Below, in pieces: positions 23,998-33,665 of a stretch of 60,442 nt of DNA (position 1 is its first letter; every line of letters begins with the position of its first letter). Position numbers and translations under genes: made by a program. The notes beneath the pieces were generated by a model, which saw only the letters and a list, made by a program, of their open reading frames with translations, had not been told where the DNA came from and made no database searches. This stretch comes from an uncultured Muribaculaceae bacterium (GTDB lineage Bacteria > Bacteroidota > Bacteroidia > Bacteroidales > Muribaculaceae), in NCBI GenBank assembly GCA_910584185.1, contig CAJTYC010000002.1:1-60442 (forward strand), in the 5' to 3' direction.

Positions 23998-25527
23998 ATG
24001 AAAGCTTTAATAAGCGTAAGTGATAAGAGAGGAGTGCTCGACTTTGCGAAGGCACTCAAGGAAATGGGATGGGATATCATCGCCACCGGTGGCACCATGA
24101 AGATGCTCGAAGAGGGTGGTGTGCCGGTAATCGGCATTAGCGACATCACCGGTTTTCCGGAGATTTGCGGAGGCCGCGTCAAGACACTTCACCCCAAGGT
24201 GCATGGTGCGCTTCTCGGCCGTCGCGACAACGAAGGCGACATGGCTCAGCTCGCCGAGAATGGCATTGGCCTTATCGACCTCGTCTGCGTGAATCTCTAT
24301 CCGTTTGAGGCAACTATCGCCAAGCCCGATGTGACCTTGGCCGATGCCATCGAGAATATCGACATAGGTGGCCCCTCAATGCTCCGCTCCGCAGCCAAGA
24401 ACTGCAAGAGCGTGACAGTGGTGTGCGAACCTGATGATTATGCCACAGTGCTCGATGAGATTCGTGCCAACGGCAACACTACCGAGGCCACACGCCTCAA
24501 GCTCTCGGCCAAGGCTTATACTCACACCGCGCTCTACGATAGCCATATCGCCGAATATATGCGCAAGCAGGCCGGTCTGCCCGAGAAGCTCTTCATTGCC
24601 ATGGATGAGGTGCAGAGCCTTCGTTACGGTGAGAATCCTCATCAGGAAGCCAAGTTCTACCGCACCGCTCGCGAATATTCATACAGTGTGGCGACTGCCC
24701 GTCAGATTCAGGGCAAGGAGCTTAGCTACAACAATATCCAGGATGCCAACGCCGCGCTCGAGATTGTCAGCGAGTTCACCGAGCCGTTCTGTGTGGGTCT
24801 GAAGCATATGAACCCTTGCGGCGCAGCCGTGGGTGCAGATGTGCTTGATGCGTGGACACGTGCCTATGAGGCCGACAAGGTGAGCATCTATGGCGGTATC
24901 GTGGCTTTCAACCGCGAGGTTAATGCCGAGACTGCACTCGCCATGAAGCCCCTCTTCCTCGAGATTGTGATGGCTCCCTCTTATACCGACGAGGCCCTCG
25001 AGATATTCTCCAAGAAGAAGAATCTTCGCGTGCTTGTGGTCAAGATGGAAGATAAGGGTGAGAAGCGCCCGAAATATGTAGGTGTGACAGGAGGTATGCT
25101 CGTTCAGGATGCCGACACCACTACAGTCGATGTGAAAGATGAGATGACAGTCACTGAGCGTCATGCAGATGCACGCGAGCTTGCTGACATGGACTTCGGT
25201 TGGAAGATTGTGAAGCACGTTAAGTCTAACGCCATCGTGGTAGTGAAAGATGGTGCCACTCTTGGTGTGGGAGCCGGCCAGATGAACCGTGTCGGTTCGG
25301 CGGAGATAGCCCTCGAGGAGGCAAAGGCAGCAGGTGCCACCGAAGGCCTTGTGCTTGCCAGCGACGGCTTCCTGCCCTTTGGCGACACCGTGGAGCTCGC
25401 ATCAAAATATGGTGTTACGGCAATCGTGCAGCCGGGCGGAAGCATCCGCGACCAGGAGTCGATCGACAAGGCCAACGAGATAGGCATTGCCATGCTCTTC
25501 ACCGGCATGCGTCACTTCAAGCATTGA
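23998..25527 (+). CDS. purH: Bifunctional AICAR transformylase / IMP cyclohydrolase
   Basis: PurH performs the last two steps to IMP, using 10-formyl-THF. The N-terminal MGS-like IMP cyclohydrolase domain (to about residue 190) begins MKALISVSDKRGVLDFAK. The C-terminal transformylase holds the KHMNPCGAA signature, whose Lys and His are catalytic in the family. At 509 residues it is the usual bacterial length. FolD two genes downstream makes its folate cofactor. Confidence 0.96.
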   Translation: MKALISVSDKRGVLDFAKALKEMGWDIIATGGTMKMLEEGGVPVIGISDITGFPEICGGRVKTLHPKVHGALLGRRDNEGDMAQLAENGIGLIDLVCVNLYPFEATIAKPDVTLADAIENIDIGGPSMLRSAAKNCKSVTVVCEPDDYATVLDEIRANGNTTEATRLKLSAKAYTHTALYDSHIAEYMRKQAGLPEKLFIAMDEVQSLRYGENPHQEAKFYRTAREYSYSVATARQIQGKELSYNNIQDANAALEIVSEFTEPFCVGLKHMNPCGAAVGADVLDAWTRAYEADKVSIYGGIVAFNREVNAETALAMKPLFLEIVMAPSYTDEALEIFSKKKNLRVLVVKMEDKGEKRPKYVGVTGGMLVQDADTTTVDVKDEMTVTERHADARELADMDFGWKIVKHVKSNAIVVVKDGATLGVGAGQMNRVGSAEIALEEAKAAGATEGLVLASDGFLPFGDTVELASKYGVTAIVQPGGSIRDQESIDKANEIGIAMLFTGMRHFKH

Positions 25528-25552
25528 TAACCTTACCTGTTACCAAGATTTT

Positions 25553-26797
25553 ATGAAGAAAGTATTAGTGATAGGAGGCGGCGGACGTTGCCACGCCATA
25601 GTGGATGCCCTGGCACGCTCGCCCAAGGTAGATAAGATATATTGTGCTCCCGGCAATGCGGGCATAGAGGCGCAGGCTGAATGCGTGCCCCTGCCCGTAT
25701 CAGATGTTGAGGGTCTCAAGGAGTTCGCGCTGGCCAATGGCGTTGACCTCACGGTGGTGGGACCCGAAGCATCTTTGGCCGTGGGTATAGTCGACGAGTT
25801 CCGCAAGGCGGGTCTGAAGATTTTCGGACCCACCAAGTCGGCTGCCCGCATAGAGAGCTCCAAGGAGTTTGCCAAAGACCTGATGGCGCGTCACGATGTG
25901 CCGACAGCGGCCTACAAGACCTTCGACAACTTCGACGAGGCCCTTGCCTACGTTAAGGCTGCCCCTATACCTGTAGTGATAAAATATGACGGACTCGCCG
26001 CCGGTAAGGGTGTAGTGGTGGCCCTCACTCTTAAAGAGGCTGAGGATGCACTGCGCGACATGTTGCTCGACGAGGCCTTCGGCAAGGGTAGGGTGGTGAT
26101 CGAGGAATTTCTCGATGGCCCGGAGTTCTCATTCATGTGCATCGTGAACGGGCGTAAGCTCTATCCGCTCGACATAGCGCGCGACCACAAGCGTGCTTAC
26201 GACAAAGATGCCGGACCCAACACCGGCGGTATGGGAGCATATTCACCCGTGCCCTTCGTGACTCCGGAGATTCGTGAGACTGCGCTTCGCACCGTGCTCC
26301 AGCCCGTGGCCGATGCAATGGTGGAGGAGGGCAACCCCTTCACCGGTGTGCTATACGGAGGCCTGATTCTGCACAAGGGCACTCCAAAGGTGATTGAGTT
26401 CAATGCACGTTTCGGCGACCCTGAGACAGAGGTGGTGCTGCCGCGACTCAAGAGTGATTTCTACGAACTCATCGATGCTGCAGTGGATGGCCGTGACTTC
26501 GAGACTGAATGGTCAGAAAACTCAATACTCGGTGTGGTGATGGCCTCCAAGGGTTATCCCGGCAAGTATGAGAAGGGTTTCACCATAAAGGGTCTTGACA
26601 AGATAGATGGCAAGGTGTATCATATGGGTACTGCCATGCGCGAAGGCAAAGTGCTGACTGTGGGTGGCCGTGTGCTTATGGTGCTTGGTGAAGGAGAAAA
26701 TCTCGCCGAAGCTCGCAAGAATGCTTATGCAGCAGTCAATAAGGTGGAATGCGACAATCTCTTCAACCGCTCCGATATAGGTGCGAAAGAGGCTTGA
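25553..26797 (+). CDS. purD: Phosphoribosylamine-glycine ligase (GAR synthetase)
   Basis: PurD joins phosphoribosylamine and glycine with ATP (step 2). The 414-residue ATP-grasp protein starts MKKVLVIGGGGRCHA. It carries GAYSPVPFVTPEI and EFNARFGDPETEV, the substrate and metal site of the family. An in-frame reading from 25487 adds 22 residues that overlap purH and do not resemble PurD, so the ATG at 25553 is preferred. Where most PurD have GREHAL after the glycines, this one has GRCHAI, a mild variation. Confidence 0.95.
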   Translation: MKKVLVIGGGGRCHAIVDALARSPKVDKIYCAPGNAGIEAQAECVPLPVSDVEGLKEFALANGVDLTVVGPEASLAVGIVDEFRKAGLKIFGPTKSAARIESSKEFAKDLMARHDVPTAAYKTFDNFDEALAYVKAAPIPVVIKYDGLAAGKGVVVALTLKEAEDALRDMLLDEAFGKGRVVIEEFLDGPEFSFMCIVNGRKLYPLDIARDHKRAYDKDAGPNTGGMGAYSPVPFVTPEIRETALRTVLQPVADAMVEEGNPFTGVLYGGLILHKGTPKVIEFNARFGDPETEVVLPRLKSDFYELIDAAVDGRDFETEWSENSILGVVMASKGYPGKYEKGFTIKGLDKIDGKVYHMGTAMREGKVLTVGGRVLMVLGEGENLAEARKNAYAAVNKVECDNLFNRSDIGAKEA

Positions 26798-26838
26798 TGA
26801 CGCATTGCAGCAGTCGTAACAACCGAAAAATTTTCACT

Positions 26839-27696
26839 ATGATAATAAGCGGAAAAGATTTAGCGAAAAAAATCAAGGCAGAAATCGCCGAGAAAGTGCC
26901 GACGCTTGTGGAGAAATATGGCCGTGCGCCCCACTTGGCAGTGATATTGGTGGGTGAGGATCCCGCCAGCCAGTCGTATGTGAAGTCTAAAGGCAAGGAT
27001 GCTGAGCAGGTGGGCTACAAGAGCACCACAATCCGTATGCCGGAGTCGACAACCGAGGAAGAACTCCTCGCCAAGATTGCGGAGCTGAATGCCGATGACA
27101 CCGTGGATGGTGTGCTTGTGCAGCTGCCTGTGCCCAAGCATATCGACGAGGACCGTGTGATAGAGGCTATCGCCAACGACAAGGATGTGGATGGTTTCCA
27201 CCCTGCCAATGTGGCTTCGCTCTGGCAGAAGCGTCCGTGTGTATATCCCTGCACCCCCAAAGGTATAATCCGTATGCTCGACGAGGCAGGTGTGGATATA
27301 GCCGGCAAGGAGGCTGTGGTGATAGGCCGAAGCAACATCGTTGGCCTTCCTATGGCCAAGTTGCTGCTCGACCGCAATGCTACTGTCACAGTGGCGCATA
27401 GCCGCACCAAGAACCTTGCAGAGGTGACACGTCGTGCCGACATTTTGGTGGCGGCCGTCGGTAAGCTCCGCATGGTTACAGCCGACATGGTGGCTCCCGG
27501 TGCGGTGGTGATAGATGTCGGTGTGAACCGCGATCCCGAGACCGGCAAGCTCGCCGGTGACGTGGACTACGATGCAGTCTGCGAGGTGGCTTCAGTAATC
27601 ACCCCGGTGCCCGGAGGAGTAGGCCCGATGACACGCGCCTGCCTCATGGAGAACACCCTCGAGTGCTACCTCAACCACATGGCAAATAAGGGGTAA
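26839..27696 (+). CDS. folD: Methylenetetrahydrofolate dehydrogenase / cyclohydrolase
   Basis: FolD interconverts methylene-, methenyl- and 10-formyl-THF, feeding one-carbon units to PurH. The 285-residue protein has the active-site segment SYVKSKGKDAE with Tyr47 and Lys51, the QLPVPKHI motif, the Rossmann GRSNIVGLPMA and the closing PVPGGVGPMT. A reading from 26749 adds 30 unrelated residues inside purD, so MIISGKDL at 26839 is the start. Its stop codon opens the first unit of a 9-bp repeat. Confidence 0.95.
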   Translation: MIISGKDLAKKIKAEIAEKVPTLVEKYGRAPHLAVILVGEDPASQSYVKSKGKDAEQVGYKSTTIRMPESTTEEELLAKIAELNADDTVDGVLVQLPVPKHIDEDRVIEAIANDKDVDGFHPANVASLWQKRPCVYPCTPKGIIRMLDEAGVDIAGKEAVVIGRSNIVGLPMAKLLLDRNATVTVAHSRTKNLAEVTRRADILVAAVGKLRMVTADMVAPGAVVIDVGVNRDPETGKLAGDVDYDAVCEVASVITPVPGGVGPMTRACLMENTLECYLNHMANKG

Positions 27697-27729
27697 AGAC
27701 CCTAAAGTCCTTAAAGACCTTAAAGACTT
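27694..27729. repeat. 9-bp minisatellite, four copies
   Basis: There are four units of the TAAAGACC(C/T/A) type, in register with the folD stop codon (TAA 27694-27696). Same family as at 1587, 29086, 47906 and 50104. Confidence 0.85.
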
Positions 27730-27777
27730 TACCGGCAAAGAAAATTCACCAAAACAACAAAAAACAACTAAAGAACA

Positions 27778-29073
27778 GTGATAGAGAGATATTCAAGGCC
27801 CCGGATGCGAGAAATCTGGACCGAACAGAATAAATTTAACGCCTACCTTAAAGTCGAGATTCTCTCGGCTGAGGCATGGCGTGAACTCGGCGTTGTGCCG
27901 GCTGAAGATATCGACAAGCTTTGGGCCAACGCATCGTTCAATATTGACCGCATAAAGGAGATTGAACTCCAGACGCGTCACGACATCGTGGCTTTCACCC
28001 GCGCCGTGAGCGAGACACTCGGTGAAGAGCGCAAGTGGGTGCACTACGGTCTCACCTCGACCGACGTGGTCGATACAGCCAATGGTTACCTGCTTAAACA
28101 GGCCAACGACATACTTCGCGAAGACCTCGAGAAATTTGTGGAGATGCTCAAGAGCCAGGCCCTTAAATATAAATATGTGCCTTGCATCGGACGTACTCAC
28201 GGCATCCATGCCGACATCACTTCGTTTGGCTTGAAGTGGGTACTCTGGTATGCAGAGATGCAGCGCAACATCAAGCGCTTCGAGGCTGCCGCACGCGGTG
28301 TGGAGGTCGGCAAGATTTCGGGTGCTGTAGGTAACTTCGCAAATATCCCGCCGTTCGTGCAGGACTATGTGTGCGAGAAGCTCGGCATAGACAGTGCAGA
28401 TGTCTCCACTCAGGTGATTCAGCGCGACCGTCACGCTTACTATCTTGCCACTATCGCCGTTATCGGCGCATCTATCGAACAGATGGCCATGGAGGTGCGC
28501 GGACTTCAGCGCACGGAGGTGCATGAGGTGGAGGAAGCTTTTGGCAAAGGCCAGAAAGGCTCGAGCGCAATGCCTCACAAGCGTAACCCCATCGGCTCGG
28601 AGAATATGTGCGGTTGCGCACGCGTGCTCCGCGGCTATATGGCTACCGCATACGAGAATGTGGCTCTTTGGCACGAACGCGACATATCGCACTCAGCCAC
28701 AGAGCGTATCATACTGCCCGATGCCACCATGCTGCTCGACTATATGCTCAACCGCATGATGAACATCCTCGGCAACCTCACAGTGTTCCAGGACAAGATG
28801 ATGCAGGATATCTACCTCACCAACGGCGTTATCTTCGCGCAGCGTGTCATGAATGCATTGATTGGTAAAGGTTTCGCACGCGAGAAGGCTTACGACACGG
28901 TGCAGCCTGTGGCAATGGCGGCTATGGCCAACAACCTCCCCTATAAAGACCTCTTGAAAGAGAACGAAGTAATCAAGGAGACCCTGACAGAGGAGGAACT
29001 CGAAGCCTGCTTCACGCTCGACTACTACCTGAAAAACGTGGATTATATCTACGATAGAAATGGTATAAAATAA
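27778..29073 (+). CDS. purB: Adenylosuccinate lyase
   Basis: PurB cleaves SAICAR and adenylosuccinate, acting in both IMP and AMP synthesis. The 431-residue fumarase/aspartase-family protein has the signature SSAMPHKRNP with the catalytic-loop serines at 262-263, and TSTDVVDTA for substrate binding. The start must be the GTG at 27778, because the conserved N-terminal words IERYSRP and IWTEQNKF follow immediately and the first ATG falls after them in the frame. A-rich DNA (AAAACAACTAAAG) precedes it, as usual for Bacteroidota initiation. Confidence 0.95.
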   Translation: MIERYSRPRMREIWTEQNKFNAYLKVEILSAEAWRELGVVPAEDIDKLWANASFNIDRIKEIELQTRHDIVAFTRAVSETLGEERKWVHYGLTSTDVVDTANGYLLKQANDILREDLEKFVEMLKSQALKYKYVPCIGRTHGIHADITSFGLKWVLWYAEMQRNIKRFEAAARGVEVGKISGAVGNFANIPPFVQDYVCEKLGIDSADVSTQVIQRDRHAYYLATIAVIGASIEQMAMEVRGLQRTEVHEVEEAFGKGQKGSSAMPHKRNPIGSENMCGCARVLRGYMATAYENVALWHERDISHSATERIILPDATMLLDYMLNRMMNILGNLTVFQDKMMQDIYLTNGVIFAQRVMNALIGKGFAREKAYDTVQPVAMAAMANNLPYKDLLKENEVIKETLTEEELEACFTLDYYLKNVDYIYDRNGIK

Positions 29074-29085
29074 GTTGGGAAGCCT

Positions 29086-29121
29086 TTAAGGTCATTAAGG
29101 TCATTAAAGTCATTAAAGTCC
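29086..29121. repeat. 9-bp minisatellite between purB and purA
   Basis: There are four units, TTAAGGTCA twice, TTAAAGTCA and TTAAAGTCC, plus a degenerate TTAATGATT. The period equals that of the other minisatellites in the window, but the unit has drifted. Confidence 0.85.
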
Positions 29122-29171
29122 TTAATGATTCTTTCCAACTAAAAAACTTAAAAAACTAAAAAAACTTAAAT

Positions 29172-30467
29172 ATGTCAGAAACACTTGTAGTTGTCGGCTC
29201 GCAGTGGGGCGATGAAGGCAAAGGTAAGATCACAGACTACTTTGCTACGCGTGCCGACATGGTGGTGCGCTATCAGGGTGGCAATAATGCCGGCCATACT
29301 GTGGTGTTTGGCGGCAACAAATATTCGCTGCAAAGCATCCCTTCGGGTATTTTCAATCCGAAGACGGTCAATGTGATGGGCAATGGTATGGTGGTTAATC
29401 CGGTGTCGGTAATCGCTGAACTTGAGAAACTTCACGACCGGGGCATCACAGACTATCAGCTTTTCATCAGCACACGTGCCACAATGGTTATGCCTTGGCA
29501 CTCTGTGCTCGACGGTGCCTATGAAGCCGGTCTCGGCAAGGCCCTTATCGGCACCACCAAGAAGGGAATCGGCCCGGCATACAGCGATAAGTACAGCCGC
29601 ATAGGTCTACGCATGGGCGACCTGCTCGAACCTGACTACTTCCGCGAGCGTCTTGACGCAGCTTTGGCTGTGAAGAACCGTGAACTCGAAATGCTCGGAT
29701 TGCCCACTTTCGACCCTCAGCAGGTTTTCGATCAGTATATGGAGCTTGCCAAAGTGCTCGGCCCTATGATTACCGACACTTCGCGCATGGTCAATGATGC
29801 TCTCAACACTCCCGACAAGCGTGTGCTCTTCGAGGGTGCGCAGGGCATGATGCTCTGCATCGAGCATGGCACATATCCTTATGTCACATCATCGAGCCCC
29901 TCTGCATCATCGGTGCCCGTTGGTGCCGGCATTGCTCCCAAGTGGGTGCGCAACGCCATCGGCGTGGCCAAGGCTTACTGCACTCGTGTCGGTTCTGGTC
30001 CCTTCCCCACGGAGCTTTTCGACGAGATCGGCGATGGTATACGCGAGCGTGGCCATGAATACGGCACTGTGACGGGTCGTCCGCGCCGCATCGGCTGGTT
30101 TGACGCTGTGGTGGGTCGCTACACCGCTGAGCTCGGTGGCCTAAGCCACTGGGCAGTAATGCTTCTCGATGTGCTCTCCGGTCTCGACACGATTAAAATC
30201 TGTGTGGCTTACGATCTTGACGGCAAACAGATTCAGAGCCCACCGAGCACCATAGCATCGCTGGCCCGTTGCAAGCCCGTGTATATCGAGATGCCCGGAT
30301 GGACAGAAGATATCACCGGAATCAAGGAGTTCGACAAGCTCCCGGAGAATGCAAAGGCATACGTGCGTAAGCTCGAAGAGGTGACAGGCGTGCCTGTCGG
30401 CATGATTTCTGTTGGCCCCGACCGCGAGCAGACAATCATCGTGGATCCCGAACTCAACAATTTCTAA
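29172..30467 (+). CDS. purA: Adenylosuccinate synthetase
   Basis: PurA condenses IMP and aspartate using GTP, the first step towards AMP. The 431-residue protein has the GTP loop GSQWGDEGKGK with Asp14 as catalytic base, and GGNNAGHTV with His43. The GTKKGIGPAYSDK and GRPRRIGWFD motifs follow. It lies immediately before guaB, so the two branches from IMP are encoded side by side. Confidence 0.96.
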   Translation: MSETLVVVGSQWGDEGKGKITDYFATRADMVVRYQGGNNAGHTVVFGGNKYSLQSIPSGIFNPKTVNVMGNGMVVNPVSVIAELEKLHDRGITDYQLFISTRATMVMPWHSVLDGAYEAGLGKALIGTTKKGIGPAYSDKYSRIGLRMGDLLEPDYFRERLDAALAVKNRELEMLGLPTFDPQQVFDQYMELAKVLGPMITDTSRMVNDALNTPDKRVLFEGAQGMMLCIEHGTYPYVTSSSPSASSVPVGAGIAPKWVRNAIGVAKAYCTRVGSGPFPTELFDEIGDGIRERGHEYGTVTGRPRRIGWFDAVVGRYTAELGGLSHWAVMLLDVLSGLDTIKICVAYDLDGKQIQSPPSTIASLARCKPVYIEMPGWTEDITGIKEFDKLPENAKAYVRKLEEVTGVPVGMISVGPDREQTIIVDPELNNF

Positions 30468-30489
30468 TCTGTAAAAATCGTATCATCAT

Positions 30490-31962
30490 ATGTCATTTAT
30501 AACAGAAAAAATTTGTCAGGAAGGTATAACCTTCGACGATGTGCTTCTCGTGCCGGCATTCAGCAACGTCACACCCGACAAGGTGACACTCGGCACCCGT
30601 TTCTCACGCAATATCACGCTTAACATCCCTGTGGTGTCTGCGGCAATGGATACGGTGACCGAGGCTACGCTCGCTATTGCGATAGCTCGCGAGGGTGGTA
30701 TCGGTGTGATACACAAGAATATGTCGATTGCGGCACAGGCTGCACAGGTGCGCAAGGTGAAACGTGCTGACTCCGGCATGATATATGACCCCGTCACCAT
30801 CACCAAAGATCAGACAGTGGCCGACGCTCTCCGCCTCATGAAAGAGAACCGTATCGGTGGAATACCCGTGATCGACGATGAGCACCGGTTGATCGGTATA
30901 TTGACCAACCGTGACCTCCGCTTTCAGAAGGATATGTCGCTTGCAGTAAGTGAGGTTATGACTTCTGAAAATCTCATAACCACACACGATGCCAACCTTG
31001 AGGATGCTGCCCAGATTCTTCTTAACAACAAGATCGAGAAGCTCCCTGTGGTTGATGACGACAATAAGCTCATCGGCCTTATCACTTATCGCGATATCAC
31101 GAAGATCCGTGAGTTCCCTAACGCTTGTAAGGACTCAAAGGGTCGTCTTCGCGTTGCTGCCGGTGTAGGCGTGACCAAGGATACTCTCGAGCGAGTCAAG
31201 GCACTCGTTGAAAATGGTGTTGACGCTGTGGTTATCGATACTGCACATGGCCATTCAGCCAACGTGGTCCGCACTCTCAAGGCCGTTAAGGAGGCTTTCC
31301 CGCAGATCGATGTAGTGGTAGGTAATATCGCCACAGCAGAGGCTGCTGAGTTTCTTGTGGAGGCCGGCGCCGACGGCATCAAGGTCGGTATCGGTCCCGG
31401 CTCAATCTGCACCACACGTATCGTGGCCGGTGTGGGTGTGCCACAGCTTACGGCCATCTACGATGCTGCCTCTGCAGCCCATAAGCATGGCGTGCCTGTT
31501 ATCGCCGATGGTGGTCTACGCTATTCGGGCGACGTGGTCAAGGCCCTTGCAGCCGGTGGCGACTGTGTGATGATGGGTTCTATGCTCGCAGGCGTGGAGG
31601 AATCTCCGGGTGAGACTATCATCTATAATGGCCGTAAGTTCAAGTCTTATCGCGGCATGGGCTCTGTGGAGGCTATGGCAGCCGGTTCGAAAGACCGCTA
31701 CTTCCAGGGCGAGCAGATGGACAGTAACAAGTTCGTGCCCGAAGGTATCGTGGCCCGCGTGCCTTACAAGGGCACACTCGGTGAGACTGTATATCAGCTC
31801 ATCGGCGGTCTTCGTTCAGGCATGGGTTACTGTGGTGCCCCCGACATCGAGACGCTCCACAACGCCAAGTTCGTGCGAATCACCTCGGCCGGAGTTAAGG
31901 AGAACCACCCCCACGACGTGACTATCACCAAGGAGGCCCCCAACTACTCTCCCGGCAACTGA
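30490..31962 (+). CDS. guaB: IMP dehydrogenase
   Basis: GuaB oxidises IMP to XMP with NAD, the committed step to GMP. The 490-residue protein is a TIM barrel interrupted by a Bateman module: two CBS motifs at about 95-215 (VADALRLMKENRIGGIPV and IEKLPVVDDDNKLIG). The nucleophile is Cys307 in GPGSICTTR. The catalytic flap and the RGMGSVEAM phosphate loop follow. It sits 22 bases after purA and 14 before guaA. Confidence 0.96.
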   Translation: MSFITEKICQEGITFDDVLLVPAFSNVTPDKVTLGTRFSRNITLNIPVVSAAMDTVTEATLAIAIAREGGIGVIHKNMSIAAQAAQVRKVKRADSGMIYDPVTITKDQTVADALRLMKENRIGGIPVIDDEHRLIGILTNRDLRFQKDMSLAVSEVMTSENLITTHDANLEDAAQILLNNKIEKLPVVDDDNKLIGLITYRDITKIREFPNACKDSKGRLRVAAGVGVTKDTLERVKALVENGVDAVVIDTAHGHSANVVRTLKAVKEAFPQIDVVVGNIATAEAAEFLVEAGADGIKVGIGPGSICTTRIVAGVGVPQLTAIYDAASAAHKHGVPVIADGGLRYSGDVVKALAAGGDCVMMGSMLAGVEESPGETIIYNGRKFKSYRGMGSVEAMAAGSKDRYFQGEQMDSNKFVPEGIVARVPYKGTLGETVYQLIGGLRSGMGYCGAPDIETLHNAKFVRITSAGVKENHPHDVTITKEAPNYSPGN

Positions 31963-31976
31963 TAAAAATTAAAAAA

Positions 31977-33503
31977 ATGGAAAAAATACTGATAATAGAT
32001 TTCGGGTCGCAATACACGCAACTCATAGCACGTCGAGTGCGCGAGCTCAACGTGTATTGCGAGATTCACCCGTTCAATCACTTCCCCGAGCCTGACGCAG
32101 ATGTGAAGGGAGTGATTCTCTCGGGTAGCCCGGCCTCGGTGCGCGACGAAGGTTCACCGCGCATCGACCTCTCGGCCATAAAGGGGAAGCTGCCGCTTCT
32201 CGGTGTATGCTACGGCGCTCAGCTCCTCGCCTATGAGTTTGGCGGCGATGTGACTCCGGCTCCGAGTCGCGAGTATGGCCGCGCAATGCTCACAGTCGTG
32301 GCTCCTGAAGACCCTCTGATGCAGGGTCTCCCTTCACCCACACAGGTGTGGATGTCGCATGGCGACACCATCACCGGCACACCGGCCAACTATGAGATAA
32401 TCGGTTCTACCGACAACGTGCGCGTCGCTGCATATCATATCGGCGGCGAGATGACCTGGGGTATCCAGTTCCACCCCGAGGTGTTCCATAGCACAGACGG
32501 CCCGAAGCTCCTCTCCAACTTTGTGCTCGGCATCTGCGGATGCTCCGGCACATGGAGCCCGGCTTCATTTATCGAGACCACCGTGGCCGAACTCAAGGCC
32601 AAGCTCGGCGACGACAAGGTGATACTTGGTCTTTCGGGCGGTGTTGACTCCACAGTGGCTGCTGTGCTTCTGCACAAGGCCATCGGCCAGAACCTGCACT
32701 GCATCTTCGTCAACAATGGCCTTCTGCGTGCCAACGAATTTGACGATGTGCTTGCCCAGTATAAGGGCATGGGGCTCAACGTGCGCGGTGTGGATGCTTC
32801 CGAACGATTCTATGCCGACCTCAAGGGAGTCACCGATCCTGAGCAGAAACGTAAGATTATAGGCCGCGACTTCGTGGAGGTGTTCAACGCCGAAGCTAAG
32901 AAAGTGGAAGGTGCAAGCTGGCTTGGTCAGGGCACCATCTATCCCGACGTGATAGAAAGTTGCTCAGTGAAGGGTCCGTCGGCCACCATCAAGTCGCACC
33001 ACAACGTGGGTGGTCTCCCCAAGGAGATGAACCTCCAGCTCGTAGAGCCGTTGCGTCTGCTCTTCAAGGACGAGGTGCGTCGCGTGGGTCGTGCCCTCGG
33101 CATCGACGACATGCTGCTTGGACGTCATCCCTTCCCCGGTCCGGGTCTTGGCATCCGCATCTTGGGCGAGGTGACAGGCGAGAAAGTGCGTGTGTTGCAG
33201 CAAGCCGACAAGATATTTATCGACAACCTGCGCGAGTCCGGCTGGTACGACAAGGTGTGGCAAGCCGGCGTGATGCTTCTGCCTGTGCAGAGCGTGGGTG
33301 TGATGGGCGACGAGAGAACGTACGAAAGCTGCTGTGCACTGCGTGCGGTAATCTCTACCGACGGCATGACAGCTGACTGGGTGCATCTTCCCTACGAACT
33401 CCTCGCCAAGGTGAGCAACGAGATTATCAACAAGGTGCGCGGCATAAACCGCGTAGTCTACGACATCTCCTCCAAACCACCGGCAACCATCGAATGGGAA
33501 TAA
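31977..33503 (+). CDS. guaA: GMP synthase (glutamine-hydrolysing)
   Basis: GuaA aminates XMP to GMP. The 508-residue protein has an N-terminal class I glutaminase with Cys78 in GVCYGAQ and a FHPEVFHS His/Glu pair. The ATP pyrophosphatase P-loop LSGGVDS is near residues 219-225. The C-terminal dimerisation domain ends in the conserved PPATIEWE. It is the last gene of the purine run and is followed by a strong hairpin. Confidence 0.97.
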   Translation: MEKILIIDFGSQYTQLIARRVRELNVYCEIHPFNHFPEPDADVKGVILSGSPASVRDEGSPRIDLSAIKGKLPLLGVCYGAQLLAYEFGGDVTPAPSREYGRAMLTVVAPEDPLMQGLPSPTQVWMSHGDTITGTPANYEIIGSTDNVRVAAYHIGGEMTWGIQFHPEVFHSTDGPKLLSNFVLGICGCSGTWSPASFIETTVAELKAKLGDDKVILGLSGGVDSTVAAVLLHKAIGQNLHCIFVNNGLLRANEFDDVLAQYKGMGLNVRGVDASERFYADLKGVTDPEQKRKIIGRDFVEVFNAEAKKVEGASWLGQGTIYPDVIESCSVKGPSATIKSHHNVGGLPKEMNLQLVEPLRLLFKDEVRRVGRALGIDDMLLGRHPFPGPGLGIRILGEVTGEKVRVLQQADKIFIDNLRESGWYDKVWQAGVMLLPVQSVGVMGDERTYESCCALRAVISTDGMTADWVHLPYELLAKVSNEIINKVRGINRVVYDISSKPPATIEWE

Positions 33504-33527
33504 GCGAGACAATGAGTGAATATATGC

Positions 33528-33558
33528 GGGGCCACGAAATTTTATGTTTCGTGGCCCC
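33528..33558 (+). terminator. Terminator of the purine operon
   Basis: A perfect 12-bp stem (GGGGCCACGAAA with TTTCGTGGCCCC) closes a 7-base loop, 25 bases after the guaA stop. The T-rich stretch that follows is short (GTTTTA). Confidence 0.75.
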
Positions 33559-33574
33559 GGTTGCGTTTTAGCGG

Positions 33575-33614
33575 GTGTGTGGGTGCCTAAAAACGTGTGT
33601 GGGTGTCTAAAAAC
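33575..33614. repeat. 20-bp tandem duplication upstream of the polysaccharide operon
   Basis: GTGTGTGGGTGCCTAAAAAC is directly repeated once with a single change (C to T). It lies 20 bases before the promoter at 33634. It could be an operator pair or a neutral duplication. Confidence 0.8.
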
Positions 33615-33633
33615 GGCTGAAAACGGTGAATTT

Positions 33634-33665
33634 GTTGTCTATTTGAATAATTTGTTGTAAATTTG
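33634..33665 (+). promoter_or_regulatory. Promoter of the exopolysaccharide operon
   Basis: GTTG (33634-33637), a 20-base spacer and TAAATTTG (33658-33665) fit the Bacteroidota promoter. The leader to 33853 is about 180 bases. It contains a short ORF beginning MFMPSCIHF (33682-33726) and a weak GCTTG/CAAGC stem, but no clear terminator or antiterminator-protein gene. Unlike B. fragilis capsule loci, there is no invertible-promoter repeat or upxY-like gene. Confidence 0.6.

Noticed and set aside
27793..28692. 299-codon minus-strand ORF opposite purB
   Set aside because: Antisense shadow of purB; no family resemblance.
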